Positions 44,915-55,900 of a stretch of 64,000 nucleotides of DNA are shown here, in pieces; position 1 is the first letter of the stretch; each line of letters opens with the position of its first letter. Location of the stretch: assembly GCA_022495995.1 (NCBI GenBank), contig JAFEMH010001297.1, positions 1-64,000 on the forward strand. The letters run 5' to 3'. The notes under the pieces were generated by a model. It searched no databases. It was not told the DNA's origin and saw nothing but the letters and a program-made list of their open reading frames with translations. The DNA comes from Adenophora triphylla var. japonica. Its lineage: Eukaryota; Streptophyta; Magnoliopsida; Asterales; Campanulaceae. The position numbers were made by a program, and so were the translations under genes.

Positions 44915-46516
44915 GGCTCTTAATAGCCTCGATAAGGCTATTCAGCTCGTGCTTCCCGTCGCACTCTCATATGTTCTCGCTAACCGATTCCATTGCCGTT
45001 GCTCCGAGGAGTCCCGGGAGGCGGAGTGACGTTGTCCCCATCGTTACCAGTGATGCGGACATTCTAAACCCGGAGTTGAAACAAACGACGAAGCCGACGA
45101 TGCGCTTGACTCTTCCCAACCGATCAAACGGTGACCCGGTGCCCGAAACCAAGTTTTGTGCGGAGAGTCGGGGGAAAGACACGAGGGTTCGATGGCGGGA
45201 ATTGAAGGTGGGTAGGTGTTTGGGCTCAAGGCTCGTGCAACATGCAATTATTTGTTCATGTTTACTTAAAACACGTTTTATTAACCTAAGCGGTTGGAAA
45301 AGATTGCTCTTTTTTTTGCAAACTACTCGATTCTCGGATCAGTGGGCCCCGTCACTACGTCTATAAGCCCCTCGTATTCCACCCGTATTTCGACCTCCCA
45401 GGTGGACAGCCCCGGGCGAGGGTCCTATAGGGCAAGCGGGTCCCACCGACCGAAAGAAAAACGATCCTAGAAGTCTGGCGGGTAATCGAGTCTTAACGAG
45501 CATTCGATGTAAATTACGGACAAAGCTGACGTTAAAGTCAAGATCGTGTCCGAGGGCTCGACGAAAAGTCGGCATGATTTGGACCGATAAATGTCCGCTA
45601 TTGATCTTGACTTGTCGTCGCTAAGCCGTAATTAGGCATGGAAGAACCGTTAATCCTTGATGACTCGGTGTCATCTTGGGAGTCGAGTGTATAATTTGTG
45701 CCGCCGAGCCGAAGTCAAGGCGCCGGTCAATATCTTGGTCAAAGTCTCGCGGCGGAAAGCCGCATGACTTCGGACCGATTAGGGACCCGAAAGATATTGA
45801 GTCGGTATGCCGACAAAGGCTTGAAAGGAAAGGTCTATACACAAAAGTGTGGCATGACACGACTGACTAAAAACCAACCGGGTCTCGGACAAAGTGTGTC
45901 ACGGACAAGTGCATGGTCGACACGAGGCTCCATGGGATGTTTGGGTAGTCCTGTGCTCATCCGAGAGGCGTAATAAGACCAAACGGACCGCGACAAGGAT
46001 TTCCGGGTTAAGGACGTAGTGTGCAGTGTACGGTCAACGTGCGCGTAGTGTGCAAGCGCTATCTTCTTTTTCTGAGTAAAATAGAATTTTTTTTTTATGT
46101 GTCTTAAAAGGCATGATGCATGATTTTTTTTTTGAAAATTTTCTTTTTTTTGAAAAATGTTTTTTTTTTGAAATTTTTTTTTTGAAAATTAATGAGCACA
46201 TAAGCACATAATCACAAAAATTCCAACAGTTAGGGACATTATTCCGACAGTCAAAATTTTGACTTTTTCCGAGGCGGCCAAAACAAACACGAAAAATGTG
46301 CAAAAATCAACACACACAAAACAAAGGATTTTCAAATGTCGGGACGGAAGCTTGACCCTCGAAAGCTTTTTCTTTTTTTTTTGAAAACGATGATACCGGT
46401 ACGTGGGATTGTTAAACCACAATTTATCCCCGACTCGTGTTAGGAGGCGATAACGGGAAGTTTAATGGTTTCCACCAATATACCAAATATCATTTTTTTT
46501 TTTTAGAAAAAGCTTA
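44915..46516 (-). other. 5' leader of element B
   Basis: No gene. The conserved Tat leader block lies at about 45270-45470, with PPT-like CGAGGGGCTT on the minus strand at 45365-45374. Towards the PBS are short stem-loops (cgacgaaaagtcg near 45560; gcggcggaaagccgc near 45750) and A/T homopolymer runs. Confidence 0.7.
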
Positions 46517-46535
46517 GTCCCCAGCAGAGTCGCCA
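46517..46535 (-). other. PBS of element B
   Basis: Minus strand TGGCGACTCTGCTGGGGAC, next to the 5' LTR; same primer as C and D. The LTR contains TGGCGACTCC-type sequence again at 46566-46575. Confidence 0.9.
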
Positions 46536-46536
46536 C

Positions 46537-48244
46537 TGTGATGTACCCGATTTTTGAAATCAAACGGAGTCGCCACGCCATTTTTGTTTTAAGGGCCAAA
46601 ACTTTGAAAAAAGCCCGAGATCAAGAGATTCGAGTTCGGAGGTCACGTTACGCGCCGGGAAGGACGTTAGTGTGCACCCGGAACGCCTCGTAAAAACGAG
46701 TCTTCCAAACATTCAAAATCCTTTGTTGTGTGTGTGTGTGTGTGTGTGTTTTGACCAAAATAATTTGAAACTGGGAAAAGTGAAAATTGGGATCTCTTTT
46801 TAAGACTTTAAACTGATCCCATGATTTTTTGGAGAATTTTTGGGTTGAGTCTTGGCACTCAAAAGATTTTTGGATTTGAAAAGCAATTCTGCCAGAATGA
46901 AAGAAGGCAGTTGACCCTTGACTTTGAAATGGACTTAAAGGCTTCAAAACCTCAGAATCTGGGGAAAGTCCGAGAATGAAAGTTGCTTAAAACACCCTAA
47001 ATAGGGTTTCTGCAAAGAAACTTTCCATTTTGGAAGTAATTTGAGGGGTAAAAACCTTCTGGAAACCTCTGATGTGAAATCTGGATTTCCAGAAGCTGAT
47101 GAACTGGCCTCTAAAAGAAAAATTGAAAAAAGGAGTTTTACTTACTCAAAAAATAAAATAAAAATATGTCTGGAAATATCTGGATGTTGGATACAAAAAG
47201 TGTTTTGTAGTCAACACCCAATTCCAAGTTTTACTGGGTCCAAAAAATAAGAAAATGGACTGAGGTCTCAGAACAATGCTACTGGACAGCAAGATGTTCT
47301 TGAGGGAAAATGTGATTTTTGGGGGATTTGCATCTATGTTCACCCCATTTTCATCCCTAGACTTGATACCACTACTTTTTTATTGAGTGGTTATCATATT
47401 CAAGTCATCCTTGGGGAATTTATGGGGTTTAAACATGTCCTTTGCAAAGGGAAAGGGGATATTTTGTAGAAATGAAATTAAAGAGAAAAAATCAATTTAG
47501 AGATTTAAAATATAGACCATTTGAGATGGTCATTCATGAAGATGAACTTCAAGATGACCATCTTGGGTCAAAACTCAAGTTAAACTAAACATCAAGTAGA
47601 TCCAAGTAAGAAGAACAAGATGAACAAGAAGTCAAAAGTGAATTTTAGGGTTTTGAGAAGGAGGGCTTTACCAATGGTGACACCCTATCTTCCTAGGCTT
47701 GGAATTTGACTTGAGGAGTATCAAGATTTGGTGTTTGGCTTGAGGAGTATCAAGGTTTGGTGTTTGTATTTGTGTTTGGAGTGAGATTGGGAAAGATTCA
47801 AGAGAAAATAGTGGCAATCTAGAGATTCCCACTGTTTTCTCTCTATATTTCGCCAGAACTTCGTTGCTGTGATCAAAATGTCTTGTGTAAACTGAGAGAG
47901 GAGGGTTCAATTTATAACCCCCTGTGAGAGTCAAACATATCCGCGCGGACAAGGTTGGTCGCGTGCACTGTTCATTAATTACAGCTTCAGGCTTTGGACA
48001 GGAAGAATAATCTTTTCAAAATTCAAATTAATCAGCCAGTTTTTGTTCCAGCCATTTCTATTTAGGGTTTTTCTTATTTCTTTTGCTTTTTTGATTCCTT
48101 TTCTTGGTTTATCTTTTTTTGGCAATCCCTAATCTACCCTTACTTGGTTAGAAATGTTAGGAATGTTAGGAATTGTTAGAAATGTTATAACTTTCGTTAA
48201 TTTTCTAACGAAAATGCTAACAAGCTCAAATTGGAGCACTTACA
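46537..48244 (-). repeat. 5' LTR of element B
   Basis: 1708 bp partner of 35736-37445. Right flank tatgg (48245-48249) continues the RNase H frame of element A. Confidence 0.94.
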
Positions 48245-48249
48245 TATGG

Positions 48250-48606
48250 GTGGTGGGAAAGTTGAAACACTTCATGCAGTCTCACTCAGTGCATTTGGTC
48301 TCGAAATTGGATCCCATCAAATACCTGTTCAACAAGCCCTCCCTCTCTTTGAGATTGGCAAAGTGGTCATTCTTTCTGGCCGAGTACGATATCACTTATG
48401 TGATAAGAAAGTCCATGAAAGGGAGAGTGATGGCAGACCAACTGGCTGACTTTCCAAGTGACGAATGCCAAGGACCTGAACCTCAATTCCCCGATGAAGT
48501 AATTTTCGCTCTAGAAGGAGGAAATCGCTGGCAACTCTTCTTTGACGGGGCAGCTAACAAACGGGGGAATGGATTAGGAATGCTCCTGGTCGACCCACCC
48601 CACTGA
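48250..48606 (+). pseudogene. pol: A RNase H (second half) and start of archaeal-type RNase H
   Basis: Continues the frame cut at 35735: VVGKLKHFMQSHSVHLVSKL, DPIKYLFNKPSLSLRLAKWS, then RVMADQLADFP, the usual end of the first RNase H. The second, archaeal-type RNase H begins WQLFFDGAANKRGNGLGMLL with its first catalytic Asp in FFDGA. A frameshift near 48600 (VDPPH stop) separates it from the rest at 48608 onward. A second RNase H is the hallmark of the Tat group. Confidence 0.88.
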
Positions 48607-48607
48607 T

Positions 48608-50290
48608 GAACATATTCCCATAGCCATAAAGCTCAACTTCGAGGTCACTAACAATGTCGCCGAGTATGAAGCCTGCATAGCCGGATTGGAGGCAGCCTTG
48701 GAAAGGAACATCAAGGAGTTGGAAGTATACGGCGACTCTGCTCTCATCATCAACCAAGTGTCCAACAAGTGGAAAACAATTGATCCAGGTCTGCAAAAGT
48801 ATCACACCTATATGGAAGACCTCGCAGCCCAGTTCAAGGAGGTTAGCATCCACTACCTGCCCAGAGACCGCAACAGGTTCGCAGATGCCCTGGCAACACT
48901 AGCCTCCCTTGTCAAAATACCCGAAAGAAAATCAGTCAAACCCTTCAGGGTTGGGAGAAGAGAAAACCCAGCCTACTGCTTTGAGATTGGAGCAGAGAGG
49001 GAATCGGTAGATAACCCGTGGTATGCTCAAATTCACCAATACTTAAAAAGCGGTGAAGCCTCCTTCAAAAGTAAAGACGGGGAATACAAAGATGGAATCA
49101 AGGCAAAAAGTATGATGGCTCTGAAGCGCCTGGCTTTCCATTACGTCCTTCTGGGAGACACACTGTACAAAAGGCGCTACCGAGGTCCCCTCTTACGCTG
49201 TATCAGCAAACAAAGGGCTACTGACCTAATGAACGAAGTACATGGCGGTACCTGTGGCCCCCACATGAATGCCGGAGACTTAATGCAGGTCATCCTGAGA
49301 ATGGGCTACTTCTGGATCTCTATGGAAACAGATTGCATCGAGTTCGTGAGAAGATGCGACAAATGTCAGTGCTATTCGAATCTCAACCATTTTCCTCCAC
49401 ACGACCTCTATTGTATGACAACCCCTTGGCCTTTTGTTACCTGGGGAATCGACGTCATCGGCAAAGTTACACCACCAGAAAGCAACGGTCACGAGTTTGT
49501 CCTGGTAGCCATAGACTATTTCACTAAATGGGTCGAGGCCAAGTCTTACAAAGTCCTCAATTCCAAGAAGGTAGCCCTCTTCATCAAAGAAAACATCATG
49601 TGCAGATATGGATTGCCAGCTGAAGTGATTTCCGACAATGGTTCTCATTTCGAGGGAGAATGCAACAGATTGTTAACAGAATTCAAAATAACCCGCCACA
49701 AGTCATCCCCTTATCGACCCCAAACCAACGGTGCTGTTGAAGCGGCAAACAAGACTCTAGAGAACATCATGAGAAATATGGCCGTCCGAGGCAGAGATTG
49801 GCCAGACAAGCTCCACCTTGCCCTTTGGGGATACAGGACATCTGTCAGAACTGTCGCAGGGGAAATGCAATTTGCCCTCACTTACGGAATGGAGGCCGTA
49901 CTTCCTATCAAATTGGAAATTCCCTCGCTCCGCATGTTGTTGGAAAATCAGATCAACAAATTCGAGTGGCTCCAGAGTCGCCACGATGAGTTGGCCCTGC
50001 TAGATGAACGTCATCTGAAAGCTATGGAACACACCCGGGCTTACCAAGCAAGAATGGCCAGGGCCTTTGACAAGAAAGTGAAACATCGGGACATCCGAGA
50101 AGGCAACCTCGTGCTAAAAGAGAAGCCTCCGACCCACACCAATCCACTTGGCACATGGGAGCCCATCTGGATCGGACCCTATGTAGTTCAGAAGATCTTT
50201 TCTGGGGGAGCCATGCAGCTCACAGACTTAGACGGAAATCCCTTCGTGCATCCGGTGAACGGAGACAAGTTCCGCGGATACTATGCCTGA
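48608..50290 (+). CDS. pol: A archaeal-type RNase H (C-terminal part) and integrase, long intact frame
   Basis: The frame from about 48608 (an ATG occurs at 48686) to 50290 is uninterrupted. The RNase H catalytic residues are present: AEYEACIAGLEAA (Glu), VYGDSALI (Asp), NRFADALATLAS (Asp). Integrase: zinc-binding HGGTCGPHMN...CDKCQ (about 49240-49370), catalytic core with WGIDVIGKV (Asp), SDNGSHFEGE (Asp) and NGAVEAANKT (Glu), spaced as in the DDE family, then ALTYGMEAVLPIKLEIPSLR and the C-terminal WIGPYVVQKIFSGGAMQLTD module. Length is normal for the group. It inserts element cDNA into the chromosome. It is the best preserved enzyme in the window, although upstream RT is dead. Confidence 0.92.
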   Translation, partial: EHIPIAIKLNFEVTNNVAEYEACIAGLEAALERNIKELEVYGDSALIINQVSNKWKTIDPGLQKYHTYMEDLAAQFKEVSIHYLPRDRNRFADALATLASLVKIPERKSVKPFRVGRRENPAYCFEIGAERESVDNPWYAQIHQYLKSGEASFKSKDGEYKDGIKAKSMMALKRLAFHYVLLGDTLYKRRYRGPLLRCISKQRATDLMNEVHGGTCGPHMNAGDLMQVILRMGYFWISMETDCIEFVRRCDKCQCYSNLNHFPPHDLYCMTTPWPFVTWGIDVIGKVTPPESNGHEFVLVAIDYFTKWVEAKSYKVLNSKKVALFIKENIMCRYGLPAEVISDNGSHFEGECNRLLTEFKITRHKSSPYRPQTNGAVEAANKTLENIMRNMAVRGRDWPDKLHLALWGYRTSVRTVAGEMQFALTYGMEAVLPIKLEIPSLRMLLENQINKFEWLQSRHDELALLDERHLKAMEHTRAYQARMARAFDKKVKHRDIREGNLVLKEKPPTHTNPLGTWEPIWIGPYVVQKIFSGGAMQLTDLDGNPFVHPVNGDKFRGYYA

Positions 50291-51126
50291 AGATCGAGTC
50301 ATTTTCCCCCAAAAGTGCCAAAAGAGTAATACCCAACTAGGTCGAGGACCCGAAAGGGCGGCCTAGGTAAAAAACAGGGTCACACTTCTCTTTACCCTCT
50401 CTAAAAAAAGAGAGAGAGAGCTCAAGCTCATGCTTTAAAAGAAAAAAAATAAATCAAGCGCATGCTTAAAAAAAAAAAAAGAGAGCTCAAGCGTATGCTT
50501 CAAAAAAAAAAGTGTGCTAAAAGAGTAATACCCAACTAGGTTGAAAACCCCGACAGGGCAGCCTAGGTAAAAAACAGGGTTGCACCTCTCTCGTCCCTCT
50601 CTCTACCTTCCCTTTCTAAAAAAAAAGAGTGCTAAAAGAGTAATACCCAACTAGGTTGAAAAACTCGAAAGGTCAGCCTAGGTAAAAAACAGGGTTGCAC
50701 CTCTCTCTACCTTCCCTTTCTAAAAAAAAAAAAGAAAAAAAAAACAACAACAAATAGGGTCGAACTACAGAGACCTGAGCCCCTTAGTCCACTTGTAAGA
50801 GGGGAACGTAGGCAGCCGAAAATGGTTCGGTCTAAAACATCAAATAAACATCAAATTTTGTCATCAACACAATGATCACCTCGTATCAGCGTCTCGAAAA
50901 ACTCTAATGCAATTCACTTACTCATTACAGTTAAAAACTTCTTGATGAGTTCAAACCCGGTCTACTCTTAAACTCACAACTTTGTTAAAAGAAAAGACAT
51001 AAAAAAATACATAACTAAAAATTAATGTGTCTGCAAGGGCGATCAGTGGATACTCAAGGATCTATCCACTAGCTCTGGCATGGGGTTCGGGTCCATCAAG
51101 CCCGCATCTATCAAAGCTTTGGACAC
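50291..51126 (+). other. A post-pol region with short repeats and type I hairpin-like module
   Basis: No gene. Three copies of gctaaaagagtaataccc...cagcctaggtaaaaaacagg at 50317-50390, 50514-50590 and 50630-50700. A-run plus gctcaagcg(c/t)atgctt repeats occur at 50400-50510. Type I module at 50764-50814 (gaactacagagacctgagccc, loop, gaggggaacgtagg). The same items follow gag in D, so this is a shared 3' domain of the group. Confidence 0.75.
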
Positions 51127-52479
51127 CTAGGCTTCATCTCTAATCTCCTGCCTCCTGGGTAGCATCATAGGAACCCTGTCTCTCTCTCGTTTCGGTCTCA
51201 TCTCGTAGTCGAACATATCGTCTCCACTCCTGTCATATGAGCTAGCCCTCGCCTCAGCTCCCCTCAATATTGAAACAGGGACATCTTCTGGTCCCACTAT
51301 GGCCTCACGCCTCCTCATAAGAGCCACCTGAATCTCCCCCATATGTCCCTTGTACCAATCCAAGTACCAAGTGGACAGATAAATACGCTCCGAATGCCTG
51401 AGAAGGACCATAGGAGGAAAAGCCTGATACCTCCATACTCGGGAAAAGAAGGAAAATGCAGATGGATCATCCATGAAAACAGACCTCACCACCCGGGTGG
51501 CAATGTCATCGCATCCCTCCAAAGGTACATGTTCCATCCCGAACTGTCTGAGAACTAAAGCGGGAATGTAGAAGGTAGACCAACTGAGCCCCAGAAGCAT
51601 GACTACCTGAGATCCCTCCTGGATCGTCCTCCTAGTCTCTATCTGCCAGTGCGGAATCCACCATCGGATGTCCTGGGTACGACGCTGAGCCATCCAGCGC
51701 TCCCACGAGGCATGATCCTCGATCTCAATTGTAACTCCCCTCCTGGCAAAAGTCCATGGCCTGAATGCAAGTGGAGCCTCCCGCAGGACCCCCAGCCTCT
51801 CCATCAGCCACATCGACAATAGAAACGGTCATCCCCCGTGCATATACTGCTTCCCGGCAGCCAACCGGTCAATAGCATGAAGGGTCTCTCCCAAGATCAA
51901 GGGAACTATATCCCGGCCCGATCGGCAGTGCACAACAACGTCTAGTAGGGACCGGTGACACATCCCAAAGGAACAAACCATGAACAGGGACCCGATTGCA
52001 CAAAGAGCAAAGGCATCCCAATAACAATCAACAGCGACACCCAAGCCCCTAAACCTATTCGGGAGACTAGAAATGTCAAAATAGTCATGTCCTCGAATCA
52101 TACCTTGAGCTTCCTCCGGAGAAATTTGAAGGAAACCGGACAATTTGTTGGCAAAAGACGTCCCTCCGGGTAAGGGAAGTGCAACCTCTTCCACCTCGGG
52201 CCCTCCAAGTAACGCCCTGAAATCCTCAATGGTGGGAATCACTTCGTTGTAGGAGAAGCAAAAGACATGTCTCCGAGTGTCCCAGAACGCGGCAGAAGCC
52301 CTCATCAAGTCAGAATCCGGAATGAGCTCCTTGAGAGACCATAGAGACTTGATCTTGTATCTCTCTTCAAAGAAGGCCCTATTCCCATGCATGACCTCCC
52401 GAGACCATTCCTTGAACTTGTCAAAGAAGATCATTTGCAACTCTTTTGGCAATTTAGGAGAATTTTTCATGTTTTCCAT
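51127..52479 (-). CDS. A-as1: antisense DUF7745/PMD-like protein, one in-frame stop
   Basis: ATG at 52479 (MENMKNSPKLPKELQMIFF) to the stop at 51127, one frame of about 450 codons with a single TGA at 51829-51831. The homologue in C reads SPALL there, so the stop looks like a recent mutation. Signature blocks: FWDTRRHVFCFSYNEVIPTI then EDFRALLGGPEVEEV (residues about 65-100), RDIVPLILGETLHAID (about 185-205), WERWMAQRRTQDIRWWIPHW (about 265-285), GDDMFDYEMRP near the C terminus. The layout matches DUF7745-type plant mobile domain proteins as I know them. It lies opposite to pol, downstream of integrase, with its own TATA-like tatttaaat and two dyad sites upstream. The role is unknown; a regulatory or anti-silencing function is speculation. 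Confidence 0.75.
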
Positions 52480-52556
52480 GGCTTTCTATGGTTTTGGTTC
52501 GAGACTTCAGAAAGAACAGGGAAGAAGATGAAATTGAGTGATAAAAACCAAGCTTG

Positions 52557-52638
52557 AGGTGAAATTTAAATAACCCTGCCAGGTGCTGCCCTTGTCGGCG
52601 CGGATGAGATTGCAGCCTCAATCTCATCCACGCGGATA
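52557..52638 (-). promoter_or_regulatory. Promoter-like region of A-as1 with two dyad sites
   Basis: On the minus strand: TATCCGCGTGGATG (52625-52638), then CATCCGCGCCGACA (52593-52606), then tatttaaat (about 52564-52572), then the ATG at 52479. The two sites are arms of an inverted repeat (ggatgagattg / caatctcatcc) across 52602-52629. The spacing of dyad, TATA and start resembles that in the LTRs of B, C and D. Confidence 0.62.
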
Positions 52639-52955
52639 AGATTGTTTCTCAGTCCAAAAACTTTTTTGACAACAATGAAATCTGCTTGCCCAAATGAGGA
52701 AATCCTTCACCAAACGGCCAAACATGAGAATATGCTCATTCCCCATGATTTTCACTCAAATTCCCCACAGAGATCCCTCTTTTGTCCCATAAAACACAAA
52801 ACCTGGCTCGTACAACTTGCATTCAGTACAGAATTAACAAAACAAAAAAAAATACATACAAAAATACTTAGTGAAATAAAATGTAGTCATTACATTCCTA
52901 ACATTAAAAAAAACATAATGTGCATACATATTGTCTCTCTCTGCCCTAACTGGTA

Positions 52956-55900
52956 CAATCAATCAGAATCACTATTCGAATCAGAAGCGGGATCCTCCTC
53001 CCTCATAATCTCCTTGCCACGCCTCCGCACCCTCTGTTGAGCCGTGCTCGGCCCCTCCGTCGCTGCCTCCGGGAAAGCCATCTCCGGCTCTATGTCATCC
53101 TCCTCGGCATCAGAATATTGATCCTCATGATCGGCCGGCACTCCCCAATACGGCACTCCAATGTCGGCAAAAAATTCGTACCCGAAGGAGAAGGCATCGG
53201 AACTCTGGCCGTATGTGCCCTGGGTCTGTAAGGGAGTCCCATAACCTTCCTGCGGCTCAAAAGCGCTGTAACCACCGCCATGAGAAGAAGAGCCCTCGCC
53301 GGTCCTGCCTTGTACGAAGCTCGGTCCCTCTATGCCTCCATAGATGATATGATCCCGGGAAAGCTCCACGCTCCTGTCCATATAACCGGAAGGAGAAACG
53401 TCCGTCGACCCCCTAGGCTGAGTGCGGGGAGTCTCCATAGACCTCTTGCCTGGCACAGTCTCGCTGGCAGGAATGGGGGACCTTTCCCGCATAGAGGCAC
53501 TAGACCCCAGCCGCACCGCCCTCTCCGAGCCTTGAACATTCCCCCGCGTCACGAGGTTACGAATGAACCTCTTCGCCCCGATGACCTGACGCAAAATTCG
53601 ATCCACAACCCGGGACGAGTACTGCAAAGAAGAAACAGAAGCATTAAAAAAACAGTCGAAACAATGACGAAAGAAGTACAAAACCAAAACAACCAGATAG
53701 CGACCAGCACATACCTGAGCATTCGGTCGAGGCCGGAAAGCTCGCGGTGTCACCGCTGGGAGGGGTATATGCGCACTCATCCTAACCCCATCCTGGGTAT
53801 ATGAAAAATTCGCCCGAGGGATCCTCACTACCGAATCCCCCTCCCTCGCCAGCACCTGAGGCGTCCTCAGCCTGCGCACCACAAACACCTGATAGGGCTC
53901 CGGAGTAACGTAATCCATAGCAGGCTTCCCACCTCTAAACCAGTCCCAGTTCGCTGACCCTTCCCGGGGAAACAACATGTCAGCAGGAGGCTCATCCGAC
54001 GCCAAAGCAGGTAACCCTAGACCATGCTGCCTCGTCACCCTCTCTCCCAAGTAATAAACATCGCAAGTGAGTCCCCGCATAATCCACCTCTGGCTCGTCC
54101 AGCGCTCAGCGCCACCTCGAACCGGCTCCAAGGGTAAAAATTAACCCTATCACTAGTCTCCGCCCTCAAAGATGGCACCACGTCACTATACCGCATCTTT
54201 ATCCTGGTCCGGCTAGTCCTCTTCACCCGGGCGTCCTTCATCCACCAGAGCATCGCCGGGTATGCAAAAGCCTCCCCCGGGACATGCTCCCACAAGGCGC
54301 AGCCAAAAACCTCCAAGGCCCAAACCTGCATCCAACAAGTGAGACCCGTAAAAAACCAGAAGCGCATACACAATATGTACAAAGGATAAATAAAAAGAAG
54401 AGAGTGTACCTCTAGTGGGAACTCAAAGCAGGTCAGGGAGGTGGACGCCTTCCTGTTGTATCTGTCCAAAGCGAAGTACAACTCCGTCAAGCCCGCCTCT
54501 CCCCAGGCGTACTCATCTATCCTGTCTATGTCCGCCAAAGACCCCAGCAAGGCGAACATAGCTGTACCCTCAGCATGCCCGAACAAAGTGCTGGAAAGGG
54601 CGAACCACAAGAAGCATCGAGCAATCTGCTCGGCTGTGATGGTCAGGTCCCCACTCTCGTACCTGGCTATGCTCTCGGCCAGCTTACCCTCGATCACGGC
54701 ATACTCCATGCCCATCCCTTCCGCGGCACGATGACAATCCCCAGCAGATTCATCAGCTCCGCATCAGTATACCCGTTGTGCCACTCCAAGCTGAGCCCCT
54801 TAAAGGACAGGCCAGTAATAGTGGCATAATCGGTAGGGGTCACGATAGCCTCCCCCCAGAAGAAGTGAAAAGTGTGGGTAACATCCCACCAGTACTCCGC
54901 CAGCGCCAATAAGAGCCCCTTGCTCTTATGCAATCCAGCCACCCCTCTCAGGTTCTCAACAAAATCGTAAAGCTTAGAAGCCACCACAAGCTGACTGGGA
55001 CTCCTATAGCCCACCCTGCCAGCCGCGGGCAAAGCATCCCAAAGCCTGACAACTGCCTCCACGGATCCCCGCGTCTTCAGCTTATCCAACTTACGTTGGA
55101 TGATATCACCTCTCTCCTGAAAATAGACACAACACAAATATGACATCAAAATTGCCAAGGTGATATAAACGACAAAAGAACAGAAAAGAAAGAAAATAAA
55201 CTCTGTCCCATTTTCGGATACATTTTTCTACACACATTCTTTTCTCAAAATACAATTTCATTCAAAATCTCTTATTCAAGAGTCCGTTTCAAATTCGGTA
55301 AATTTGTGTTCATTTTTAAAATACAATTTCATTCAAAATCTCTTATTCAAGAGTCCGTTCCAAATTCGGCAAATTTGTGTTCATTTTACATAATGCAATT
55401 TTCATTCAAAATCTCTTATTCAAGAGTCCGTTCCAAATTCGACAAATTTGTGTTCATTTTTAAAATACAATTTCATTCAAAATCTCTTATTCAAGAGTCC
55501 GTTCCAAATTCGGCAAATTTGTGTTCATTTTTAAAATACAATTTCATTCAAAATCTCTTATTCAAAGAGTCCGTTCCAAATTCGGCAAATTTGTGTTCAT
55601 TCAAAAATAAAAAAGTGCAATTTCACTCAAAATCTCTTATTCAAGAGTCCGTTCTAAATTCGGCAAATTTGTGTTCATCTTACAAACGCAAGTTTTCATT
55701 CAAAATCTCTTATACAAAGAGTCCGTTCCAAATTCGGCAAATTTGTGTTCATCTTATAAATGCAATTTTTATTCAAAATCTCTTATTCAAGAATCCGTTC
55801 CAAATTCGGCAAATTTGTGTTCATTTTACAAACGCAATTTTTCATTCAAAATCTCTTATACAAATAGTCCGTTCCAAATTCGGCAAATTTGTGTTCATCT

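Larger units (their letters stand above)
35736..48244 (-). mobile_element. Element B: non-autonomous Tat-related LTR retrotransposon (gag-only)
   Basis: Minus strand: 5' LTR 46537-48244, PBS 46517-46535, leader, gag (42842-44914), long non-coding part with three tandem arrays, PPT, 3' LTR 35736-37445. LTRs differ at few positions, and tatgg flanks both ends. There is no protease, RT or integrase frame in 37446-42841. It is related to D by collinear post-gag sequence. The dyad in its LTR (TATCCGCGCGGACA) resembles the sites before the antisense genes of element A. Confidence 0.92.

Noticed and set aside
49280..49648. Minus-strand 122-aa open frame
   Set aside because: Antisense of the intact A integrase core, with no independent signal.
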